The notes under the pieces: model-generated | Told to the model about the DNA's origin: nothing | Seen by the model: the letters and a program-made list of their open reading frames with translations, nothing else | Databases searched by the model: none | Program-made: the position numbers and the translations under genes | Shown: piece after piece, positions 5,822 to 11,731 of the stretch | How the letters are laid out: each line of letters opens with the position of its first letter | Numbering within the stretch: the first letter of the stretch is position 1 | Source: Gammaproteobacteria bacterium | Lineage (GTDB): Bacteria; Pseudomonadota; Gammaproteobacteria; SZUA-21 | Direction of reading: 5' to 3' | NCBI GenBank assembly: GCA_003233075.1 | Contig: QIKQ01000346.1 | Coordinates: forward strand, 1-11,731 | Length of the DNA: 11,731 bases

Positions 5822-7288
5822 ATGGCAGGGAACGACGCAACAGAAGTAAGCATGTCCGATCACAGTCCTTTGGTCTATCACCTACGATTGGTTCATTTTT
5901 TTATTATATTGGCCACGATGGTCGTTTTTACCGTCTCGGTTCAGTATGACCAATCAACAGTCGATCAAGCTAAACTTGAAGCACAAGAGCTGAATAAATG
6001 GCTAGACAAGCGTTATTGGAAACCTCACTTTCTAGGCAAAGCCTGTAACAATACGGTAAAAAAGCATCCCGAATTTAAGCAAGCAACCGTATTTGATGAA
6101 GCTTTTAAAGATGGCAAACGAAAATTAAACCTGACCAAGACCATTGACGGTAAACCGCATATTTTTCAACTAACAATAAACCCAAACGTTAATTTTAAGT
6201 TTCAATGTTCTCTAACTTCACAAGAAAAGTTTGTCTTAAAGGATCGCCGTTATGTAGACCAAGCGAATTCGCTTGCGGGTGCTGTTGGTTTTGGTCTTAG
6301 CCACCATTCCGTAGGTTTAGGCAGACAGTTTTTACCTGCCAAGGTTAGTCAAGTTCAAAAAATGTGGAACAAATATAGCCATGGTATTGACTATTTTCGT
6401 ATTACAGGTTGGGATCTGAGTAAGGCGATTTTGATTGACAGGGCTGATTCCAAGAAGCCGCTATCAAGCGTTAAGGTTTTACATCGTGGCGTGAGCGTAT
6501 ACAAGCAAGCCGATGTAGCTGAAGGCACCTATATCGCTAGAAATCATTTTAAAATTCTGCGCGCCCTGCAGCCAGATGCCGCAGCTAAATTATTTGGTTA
6601 CTCAAGCACGCCAAAAGATTTACATATGTATGTTTATGTTGAATTGCGCGTTGGCAGTGGTTTTGGCAATGAGAATAAGGGTCCTAAATACACACTTGCA
6701 GTGCCGCTAAAATCAAAAAAATATCATGTCGATGTCCTAAAGGATTTAGTTAAAAAATTAAAGATGGACGTTTCCACCATTGGCAATTTCCGCGATAGTT
6801 TTCCTGCTCTACAATCCATTATTGATCAGCGGGAAAAAGGCAAGGTCGCACCTGCTTTTCGAAATATAATTGAAGATCATGTAAAAGCGAATGAAACAAA
6901 GGTAGAAGTAATGGGAGCAGAAATTGAAATTAATTCAATTCTAAAAGTGGGTGCTACCGTTATTATTAGTTTAATGCTTTATTATGTTCTAAACCTAAGG
7001 GCATTAGTTTATAAGCTCCGTGGTGATAACCAAGCCTACGCAGTTGCTTGGATTGGCATATACCCTGATAAGACTTCGTATTTGTTTACTTTATTAACGG
7101 TGATCGCTATGCCTTTTGCCGTGTCAATCGTCCAGCTCATTGTGACCTTTGACATTCGAACGCTGGAGGGTCAGATAATTTCAGGCGCAACAGTTTTTGT
7201 GTTGTGTATAGTCTCTTTTATAACTTTAGTGCAAAGCTTTAAGTTATTTAGTAAAGTGAAACGTTTTGCCACTCGGGTGAAGAATTAA
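5822..7288 (+). CDS. Unrecognised membrane protein with large extracytoplasmic domain
   Basis: I do not recognise this 488-residue protein. The start at 5822 is chosen because an AGAGAA sequence precedes it at suitable spacing; a TTG further upstream at 5708 would add 38 residues without a ribosome site, and an ATG at 5852 is also possible. Predicted layout: short cytoplasmic tail, helix ~23-41, a long hydrophilic region ~42-372, then three helices ~374-392, 420-443 and 451-471, and a basic tail (KVKRFATRVKN). The positive-inside rule supports the basic tail and the loop after ~392 in the cytoplasm, and the 330-residue middle region outside. That region has only two cysteines, C75 and C129, which could form a disulfide. 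It has no evident enzyme motif. The gene stands alone between repeat DNA and the phosphatase-fold gene 113 bp downstream. A sensor, a cell-wall or transport accessory protein are all possible. Confidence 0.8.
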   Translation: MAGNDATEVSMSDHSPLVYHLRLVHFFIILATMVVFTVSVQYDQSTVDQAKLEAQELNKWLDKRYWKPHFLGKACNNTVKKHPEFKQATVFDEAFKDGKRKLNLTKTIDGKPHIFQLTINPNVNFKFQCSLTSQEKFVLKDRRYVDQANSLAGAVGFGLSHHSVGLGRQFLPAKVSQVQKMWNKYSHGIDYFRITGWDLSKAILIDRADSKKPLSSVKVLHRGVSVYKQADVAEGTYIARNHFKILRALQPDAAAKLFGYSSTPKDLHMYVYVELRVGSGFGNENKGPKYTLAVPLKSKKYHVDVLKDLVKKLKMDVSTIGNFRDSFPALQSIIDQREKGKVAPAFRNIIEDHVKANETKVEVMGAEIEINSILKVGATVIISLMLYYVLNLRALVYKLRGDNQAYAVAWIGIYPDKTSYLFTLLTVIAMPFAVSIVQLIVTFDIRTLEGQIISGATVFVLCIVSFITLVQSFKLFSKVKRFATRVKN

Positions 7289-7290
7289 AA

Positions 7291-7319
7291 TTTAGATTCA
7301 ATTTAGATCTGTTTTAGAT
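7291..7319. promoter_or_regulatory. Three phased TTTAGAT repeats (possible OmpR/PhoB-family operator)
   Basis: TTTAGAT occurs at 7291-7297, 7302-7308 and 7313-7319, exactly 11 bp apart with 4-bp spacers (TCAA, CTGT). Seven-base direct repeats with 4-bp gaps are the known layout of OmpR/PhoB-family operators, but the sequence does not match the PhoB consensus. It lies just after one gene and 83 bp before the next start codon. Confidence 0.35.
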
Positions 7320-7329
7320 TTACTTGCGG

Positions 7330-7373
7330 GGCCAAGCTTAATATTCTAGCTCTATAGATTATTAGGCTTGGCC
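7330..7373. terminator. Hairpin after the membrane protein gene (possible terminator)
   Basis: GGCCAAGCTTAATA (from 7330) pairs with TATTAGGCTTGGCC (to 7373) as a 14-bp stem with one mismatch and a loop of about 16 bases. No T-run follows, so termination would be weak. It could instead be a small repeat or a leader structure of the next gene. Confidence 0.4.
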
Positions 7374-7401
7374 TTACTTGTTCGAGCGACGGGATATTAT
7401 A

Positions 7402-8307
7402 ATGAAAAAAGTTTTATTTGGATTGATTTACGTTAGTTTATCGCTTTTTGCAATAGTGTATGCAACAACGTCAGTAATCACGTCAAGTTCTAGAACCATT
7501 ACTACAGTGAGTTATGAAACCAAAGGTGAAGCCCGGGCTCAATCGAATCCAAATACACTTAAACTAGTCAGTCTCAATATAGCGCATGGACGAAAAAAAT
7601 CATTTCATCAAATTACCCTAAAAAAAGCACAACTTAAAAAAAATCTAGAGGATATTGCTAATTTTATTAAAAGTGAAAACCCAACCTTAGTTGCATTACA
7701 AGAGGCAGACGGGCCTTCGTTTTGGAGCCAAAATTTTAATCATGTTAAATATCTGGCACATTATTCAGGTTTCCGGTATAGCGCGCATGGCATGCATGTC
7801 GATGGTGCAGGAGTACGCTATGGCACAGCTATTTTATCGCAACTTAAGCCAAATAGCGCCTATTCTTATACCTTCAACCCGACACCGCCAACCTTTGCTA
7901 AAGGTTTTACAGTCGTCACTGCGAATTGGCCTGGTCAGAATGAAAAACAATTTGATTTTATTTCAGTGCATTTAGATTATTTGCGTGAATCTGTCCGTAG
8001 TGAGCAGATTAAAGATTTAGTTGACTACGTAAATTCTAAACAACGGCCTTTTATTATTATGGGTGATTTTAATATAGATTGGTCGAAGCATTTAGTTAAG
8101 TTTGAGGAATTCAAACAGAAAGCTGGAATAAAAACTTATCAAATAGAACAAAAATCAATCGTTACTTTTCCAAGTTTAAAGTTAAGGCTTGATTGGATAT
8201 TTGTATCAGCCGAACTTGAAATTAAATCACACAGAATATCAAAAAACGTTTTATCTGATCACTACGCTCTTTCTGCTGAGGTAGGCTTAAAAGCGTTGCC
8301 AGAATAA
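7402..8307 (+). CDS. Exported endonuclease/exonuclease/phosphatase-family protein
   Basis: This 301-residue protein has the metal-dependent phosphoesterase fold shared by DNase I, AP endonucleases, sphingomyelinases and inositol phosphatases. The family motifs appear in order: L-N59 in SLNIAHG, Q100-E101, H190 in SVHLDY, D222 and N224 in GDFN, D264 in RLDW, and the SDH pair D286-H287. The active site therefore looks complete. Residues ~5-22 form a signal peptide or membrane anchor, so it acts outside the cytoplasm. ATG at 7402 is chosen: it starts the hydrophobic segment and has GGGA 8 bp upstream, whereas a TTG at 7378 adds only eight unlikely residues. It is convergent with the chemoreceptor gene. 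The substrate (DNA, phospholipid or inositol phosphate) cannot be told from sequence. Confidence 0.87.
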   Translation: MKKVLFGLIYVSLSLFAIVYATTSVITSSSRTITTVSYETKGEARAQSNPNTLKLVSLNIAHGRKKSFHQITLKKAQLKKNLEDIANFIKSENPTLVALQEADGPSFWSQNFNHVKYLAHYSGFRYSAHGMHVDGAGVRYGTAILSQLKPNSAYSYTFNPTPPTFAKGFTVVTANWPGQNEKQFDFISVHLDYLRESVRSEQIKDLVDYVNSKQRPFIIMGDFNIDWSKHLVKFEEFKQKAGIKTYQIEQKSIVTFPSLKLRLDWIFVSAELEIKSHRISKNVLSDHYALSAEVGLKALPE

Positions 8308-8320
8308 ATTCAGCTTTACC

Positions 8321-8367
8321 TCGCAGCCAAGCTGCGGGAACGACCAAGCGCTTCATACGGGCTACAA
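8321..8367 (-). repeat. Truncated family C-like repeat between convergent genes
   Basis: Read on the minus strand it begins TTGTAGCCCGTATGAAGCG, which matches the family C end with one change, and stops after the hairpin CGCAGC-CAA-GCTGCG (8322-8336). The opposite terminal arm is missing. Lying between two convergent genes, the hairpin might help termination, though no T-run follows on either strand. Confidence 0.6.
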
Positions 8368-8418
8368 AATGTGGGGTCTGGCACTTTCGTTTAGAGAGTT
8401 TGCATCTGACTTAATTAA

Positions 8419-10065
8419 CTACGCTGCTTTTTTATTAAAATAACGAAAGCACTGCATTATTTTTTGTTCCGCACTTTTAGTCACCTCATTAAATTTTACG
8501 CCGTAAACGTATGGGTTGGCTGTTTTCAAATCTGATTTTTTATCCCAAACAGATTCGCCGTATAACCTAAGGGGGTCTTGATTACTGTATTCTTCAACAT
8601 CGTCGCATGGAATAAAAATATCGACAACAATCTCATGTGAATTCAACGGTTCAGCTAAATGTAGCTGCATGCCAGTCAAGCTAATGTCTTGGCTTATGCC
8701 TTCTATACGGTGTTCGCCTTTGCGCACTTTAATGAACAAAGTATTTTTAGCGCGTCGTGCAGCGCGTTTTTCAAATTTAATATTATCGTCGTCCGAGGCA
8801 GTTGTGCTGAATTCAAAACCAGAAATCAGGCCGTTCATTTTCTGGGTCATATTAAGCAAGCCTTCACCAATTTTGGCCGTGGTTTGTACTTTTGTCGAAT
8901 TATCATCTAAAGTCGAAAATAGGATATCCATATTATTTCTTAAATTATCAAATTGTTGTAACTGATCTTCACAGGCTACTAAAATTTGATCATTCGAGCC
9001 TGCAGATTGATGAATTTGATCTGCGATTGATTGAATAACTTTTGCAGTGTTACTTGTATTTGAATTATTTTCGTTAACTTGCTCGACGACAGTATCCATT
9101 GTTGCAGTAACTATGTGTACTTTACTCGTTAAAATATCAATAATAGATGATATTTTATTTGCTGATTGACTAGTGCTATTGGCTAGAGCGCGAACCTCAT
9201 CGGCAACGACTGCAAATCCACGCCCTTGTTCACCCGCTCGGGCAGCCTCAATTGCAGCATTAAGTGAAAGCAAATTAGTTTGTTCTGCTATTGAATTGAT
9301 AGTGCCAATAATATCGTGAATTTCTCCTGCAGCAGTAGCGAGTTCTGAAATTTGTTCGGAGGCGCGATTAACATCATTGGCAGTATTTTGCATTGCATTT
9401 ATATTTGCTTGCAAATTATCTATGCCAAGCACAGTTTCTTTTTGCATTGAATTAGCACGTTCAGTTGCCTCGCCTGCGAGATTCTGTACAGATTGTGATA
9501 ACTGATGCAGTTGTTCAGATCCAGAGGAAACATCCAGGGCACGCTGTTGTTCTTGTTCGCTAACTTGGCTGATCTCTTTTGAAATGGTTGCAATTTGATT
9601 TGCGGATTGATTTAGTTCTCTTCCATTATTGCTCATTTGCCCCAAGACATGATCCAGGTTTGATAACATATTATTAAAGCTGCGTTCTAAAATCCCGATC
9701 TCATCTCGGGAATTATTTTCAACGCCCTGAGTAAGATCGCCATTTTCTACGCGCTTTAATGCGGTACATAGAGCATGAATTGGTCTAATAAAGACACCAA
9801 CAACCACAGCAATAATCATAAAAAGAACTAGGAACTCTAGACCAGATTCCCAAAAACTGTTAGCAATAAAAGAGGAATATTTTTCTTCAAGTGTAACGAT
9901 TAGCTTAGGGTCAACTTTTGCTTCCCTTGCAGCCAAAACCATACCCTTAAGCTCACCCGATGCAATCCAACGATTGTATAGTGTGGTGATCATGGTAACG
10001 GCCAAAAAACCAAACTGTATTTTCCAGCGTAAGCTTAAAGCTCTATACCAATTGAGTAAAAACAT
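8419..10065 (-). CDS. Methyl-accepting chemotaxis protein with C-terminal PilZ domain
   Basis: This 548-residue chemoreceptor would control the CheA-CheW kinase and so flagellar or pilus motility. Two membrane helices (~16-34 and ~76-98) enclose only about 40 outside residues, too few for a usual ligand domain. A HAMP segment follows (~94-145), then the long coiled-coil signalling domain. Its conserved hairpin tip is at ~258-305 (EQTNLLSLNAAIEAARAGEQ, then GRGFAVVADEVRALA). Residues 430-548 form a PilZ domain with the c-di-GMP motifs RxxxR (R434-R438) and DxSxxG (D460, S462, G465), both intact. The sensory input is thus probably c-di-GMP inside the cell, or the membrane state. The classical C-terminal CheR-binding pentapeptide is absent. 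AGGAGA at 10070-10076 (minus strand) fixes the start, and a sigma-28-like promoter lies at 10139-10165. Confidence 0.94.
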   Translation of the reverse strand: MFLLNWYRALSLRWKIQFGFLAVTMITTLYNRWIASGELKGMVLAAREAKVDPKLIVTLEEKYSSFIANSFWESGLEFLVLFMIIAVVVGVFIRPIHALCTALKRVENGDLTQGVENNSRDEIGILERSFNNMLSNLDHVLGQMSNNGRELNQSANQIATISKEISQVSEQEQQRALDVSSGSEQLHQLSQSVQNLAGEATERANSMQKETVLGIDNLQANINAMQNTANDVNRASEQISELATAAGEIHDIIGTINSIAEQTNLLSLNAAIEAARAGEQGRGFAVVADEVRALANSTSQSANKISSIIDILTSKVHIVTATMDTVVEQVNENNSNTSNTAKVIQSIADQIHQSAGSNDQILVACEDQLQQFDNLRNNMDILFSTLDDNSTKVQTTAKIGEGLLNMTQKMNGLISGFEFSTTASDDDNIKFEKRAARRAKNTLFIKVRKGEHRIEGISQDISLTGMQLHLAEPLNSHEIVVDIFIPCDDVEEYSNQDPLRLYGESVWDKKSDLKTANPYVYGVKFNEVTKSAEQKIMQCFRYFNKKAA

Positions 10066-10390
10066 GCTTTCTCCTTGATAGCATTACGTGCACTATTAAT
10101 ACCAATGCAGCCATTGTTTCGACCACGCTCGACATTACTTAAGGGCGAAAAAGGCGGATTTTTTAGTGATATATGCACCAGAAAAATAACATCCCTGCTT
10201 TACTTGTGTGTATAAGATTGTGATTGAAATGATGTGCCGCTTGCATGCCAAAATGTAAAATTCTAAGTCCTTATTTGTTAAATAATCTAACGTTGTGGCC
10301 GCTAGGCTTAGGTAATAGACAGGCACTATTATATTAATTAAGTGGTATAGAGTTACTTGGTTTATTTTTAAATTTCAAGGATGAATGCAT
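10066..10390. other. Divergent intergenic region between chemoreceptor and Sel1 genes
   Basis: This 325-bp region holds the candidate sigma-28 promoter for the minus-strand gene and must also hold the promoter for the plus-strand gene. A TATAGA near 10346 could be the -10 of the latter, but no clear -35 accompanies it. A 63-codon minus-strand frame at 10135-10326 starts with GTG, lacks a ribosome site and overlaps the promoter, so I do not call it. Confidence 0.45.
10139..10165 (-). promoter_or_regulatory. Candidate sigma-28 (FliA) promoter of the chemoreceptor gene
   Basis: On the minus strand TAAA (10162-10165), a 15-bp spacer and GCCCTTAA (10139-10146) match the flagellar sigma-28 consensus TAAA-N15-GCCGATAA at 10 of 12 positions, with exact spacing. 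The -10 ends about 73 bp before the start codon. Chemoreceptor genes are commonly read by this sigma factor, which supports the call. The A-run at the -35 makes a chance match somewhat easier. Confidence 0.55.
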
Positions 10391-11047
10391 ATGAAACGTT
10401 GTTTACAGATTACACTAATTTTAACGCTTTTCGGTCTAAATTTTCCGGGATATACAACTAATCTAGACGAGGCAATTGTTGCTTATAGCAAGGGCGATTA
10501 TGCAACAGCGTTTAAATACTTTTTATCTCGTGCAAAACAAAATGACGGCGCTGCTCAAGACTTAGTTGGCTTGTTTTATAATGAAGGGCTTGGAATGCGC
10601 AAGGATCTTAAGAGCGCGCTTTATTGGTATAAAAAATCAGCTCAAAATAATAACCCATCCGGCCAGTTTAATTTAGCTACTCTCTATTTTAGAGGATTAG
10701 GAACTAGGCAAAATTATAAATTGGCATTCTATTGGACTAAAAAATCAGCTTTGCAGGGTTTTGCTCGTGGACAAGCAGGTTTGGCGGAAATTTATGAACG
10801 TGGCTTGGGTGTCAATGTAGATTTTAAACGGGCTCGTTACTGGTATCAGATTTCTGCTAAAAAAGGCTATGCCTATGCTCAATTTCGATTAGCCTTATAC
10901 TACGATTTAGGCAAAGCAGTTGAAAAAGACATGAAGCGCGCAATGCATTGGTATCAGTTGGCGGCTAATCAAGGGCACCAACAATCCAAAATTCGTTTGC
11001 GTTTTTTGGTCAGCACAAGCCTCAAAATCACTAAGAAAATTAATTGA
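10391..11047 (+). CDS. Exported Sel1-like repeat protein
   Basis: This 218-residue protein is built of Sel1 repeats, TPR-related helix pairs of about 36 residues that act as protein-binding scaffolds. A signal peptide occupies about residues 1-22. Repeats fall at about 54-87, 90-123, 126-159 and 162-195, each with the A..L...Y..G.G...D...A..WY..AA pattern, preceded by a half-matching unit at ~24-52. Two ATGs six bases apart compete for the start. AAGGA at 10377-10381 is 9 bp before 10391 but only 3 bp before 10385, so 10391 is preferred. It is transcribed alone, away from the chemoreceptor gene. Sel1 proteins often work in envelope stress, secretion or host contact. Nothing here identifies the partner. 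Confidence 0.88.
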   Translation: MKRCLQITLILTLFGLNFPGYTTNLDEAIVAYSKGDYATAFKYFLSRAKQNDGAAQDLVGLFYNEGLGMRKDLKSALYWYKKSAQNNNPSGQFNLATLYFRGLGTRQNYKLAFYWTKKSALQGFARGQAGLAEIYERGLGVNVDFKRARYWYQISAKKGYAYAQFRLALYYDLGKAVEKDMKRAMHWYQLAANQGHQQSKIRLRFLVSTSLKITKKIN

Positions 11048-11247
11048 ATAAACTACGTAGAGACAAGGCAGCTTCCACTGGCTGTCCCTCAGTTAATGAT
11101 AATGTTTCACTTAACTCTATGCAGAGTGATTAATTTGATTGATTGGCGGTTTGGGACATGAAACTAGCACGAAGCATACACGTGTTAAAAAACAGACGAA
11201 TGAGTAAAATTATTTAATATACGACCAGAAAAATCTCAAAGGAACTG
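11048..11247. other. Gene-less spacer after the Sel1 gene
   Basis: No gene is seen. GGCTGTCCC at 11080-11088 is the complement of GGGACAGCC at 11409-11417, and GGGACAGC recurs at 11660-11667, so this may be a worn repeat motif. A CAGC/GCTG hairpin around 11069-11084 could weakly terminate the Sel1 gene, but lacks a T-run. Confidence 0.3.
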
Positions 11248-11349
11248 GTCGTTGCGAGGTGTGATCACCGATCACACCGAAGCAATTTCCTTAATTCAAT
11301 GATTTACGTTAGGAGATTGCTTCAGCTGCTTTCGCAGCTTCGCAACGAC
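11248..11349. repeat. Family F palindromic repeat with cloverleaf potential
   Basis: The outer stem GTCGTTGCGA (11248-11257) / TCGCAACGAC (11340-11349) is perfect. Inside are three stacked arms: GGTGTGATC-ACC-GATCACACC (11258-11278), GAAGCAATTTCC/GGAGATTGCTTC (11279-11290 with 11312-11323, one mismatch), and AGCTGC-TTTC-GCAGCT (11324-11339). No base is left unpaired between arms. The sequence resembles the widespread GTC(A/G)TTGCGAGG...GAAGCAATC intergenic repeats of bacteria, as I recall them. Confidence 0.88.
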
Positions 11350-11551
11350 GGGCAAGGTTGAATGCCCCGATCCTCGATAACTGCTATACATCGCAACAGA
11401 ATATTTGTGGGACAGCCTCACTGGCTACCCGGCATCATTTTATCTAGAGGTGCAATAGACTCAAACAGTGACTCCGTAGTGTTTACAGCGGCATAAATGA
11501 TGATGGCTCAGTTATAAGACGAGTTAGTTTTATACTTGAATCCAATTCCAC
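11350..11551. other. Gene-less spacer with short repeats
   Basis: No credible gene is seen. TGTGGGACAGC at 11406-11416 is repeated exactly at 11657-11667. GGCATCATTTTAT near 11431 is loosely complementary to GCATAAATGATG near 11492, forming a weak inverted repeat. Confidence 0.3.
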
Positions 11552-11618
11552 CCCGGCTCTCGGCAACTGCTCCTGCGTTGCTCTACCACGTGCATCCGTG
11601 CACGCGTGAAGAGCCGGG
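11552..11618 (-). repeat. Family E repeat, copy 2 (complete, folded)
   Basis: A perfect outer stem CCCGGCTCT (11552-11560) / AGAGCCGGG (11610-11618) encloses GCAAC/GTTGC (11563-11567 with 11577-11581) and CGTGCA-TCCG-TGCACG (11589-11604). The core 11558-11603 is the complement of 5327-5373 with three differences. It does not encode a protein; the similar short frames in both copies arise from the shared repeat. Confidence 0.82.
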
Positions 11619-11710
11619 CTACAGCAGAGTTTGGTTATCGTTCTTACGCGATCAACTGTGGGACAGCAGTGAGTAGCATCCACCACCTACACCTGACATT
11701 CGAAAAGAAA

Positions 11711-11731
11711 TAGTAGCCTGTAGGACGTCGT
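11711..11731 (+). repeat. Start of a possible family C-like repeat, cut by window end
   Basis: TAGTAGCCTGTAGGACG resembles the family C end TTGTAGCCCGTAAGAAG, with about four differences. Only 21 bp are visible, so whether the opposite arm follows cannot be seen. Confidence 0.4.

Noticed and set aside
7691..7975. 94-codon plus-strand frame
   Set aside because: It is nested out of frame inside the endonuclease/phosphatase-fold gene, whose active-site motifs are intact.
2217..8407. Shared 11-mer AGTTTGCATCT at 2217-2227 and 8397-8407
   Set aside because: Several 11-base matches are expected by chance in a window of this length, and the similarity does not extend.
8669..8965. Two overlapping plus-strand frames (98 and 73 codons)
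   Set aside because: Both are antisense to the conserved PilZ part of the chemoreceptor gene and show no domain.
10135..10326. 63-codon minus-strand frame
   Set aside because: GTG start, no ribosome site, and it covers the sigma-28-like promoter of the chemoreceptor gene.
11483..11686. 67-codon minus-strand frame
   Set aside because: It spans family E copy 2; its similarity to the frame at 5235-5456 is explained by the shared repeat.

Overview
The window looks like chromosomal DNA from a motile, A+T-rich gammaproteobacterium. The evidence is a Pal lipoprotein of the Tol-Pal type (LAAC lipobox, GHCDERG OmpA motif), a ClsC-like phospholipase D lipoprotein, a chemoreceptor behind a sigma-28-like promoter, and abundant small palindromic intergenic repeats. 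I cannot name a genus from sequence alone.

Layout. 1-598: end of a foldback repeat (family A), a gene-less stretch with a perfect TATAAT and a stem-loop, then a 152-bp MITE-like element (family B) with a 4-bp target duplication. 599-2209 (+): phospholipase D/cardiolipin synthase-like lipoprotein. 2210-2688: two palindromic repeats (families C and D). 2689-4041 (+): cytosolic Ser/Thr protein kinase. 4056-4084: strong bidirectional terminator. 4104-4541 (-): pal. 4542-5821: pal upstream region, then two family A elements in opposite orientation framing about 300 bp that holds one family E repeat. 5822-7288 (+): unrecognised membrane protein with a large predicted extracytoplasmic domain. 7402-8307 (+): secreted or anchored endonuclease/exonuclease/phosphatase-fold protein. 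8419-10065 (-): chemoreceptor fused to a C-terminal PilZ domain. 10391-11047 (+): secreted Sel1-repeat protein. 11048-11731: repeat-rich, gene-less end with families F and E and the start of a family C-like unit.

The seven genes do not form an obvious operon or pathway. Four are lone or convergent units, and most intergenic gaps hold repeats. A shared theme is the cell envelope and signalling: lipid synthesis or turnover, outer-membrane anchoring, a kinase, c-di-GMP-linked chemotaxis and exported proteins. I see no phage genes, CRISPR array, transposase, toxin-antitoxin pair, tRNA or rRNA.

The most distinctive content is the intergenic repeat population: six families (A-F) in 11.7 kb, most of them able to fold into long hairpins or cloverleaf shapes. 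One family shows paired base changes that preserve its stem. The most interesting proteins are the unrecognised membrane protein at 5822-7288 and the chemoreceptor-PilZ fusion with its candidate sigma-28 promoter.
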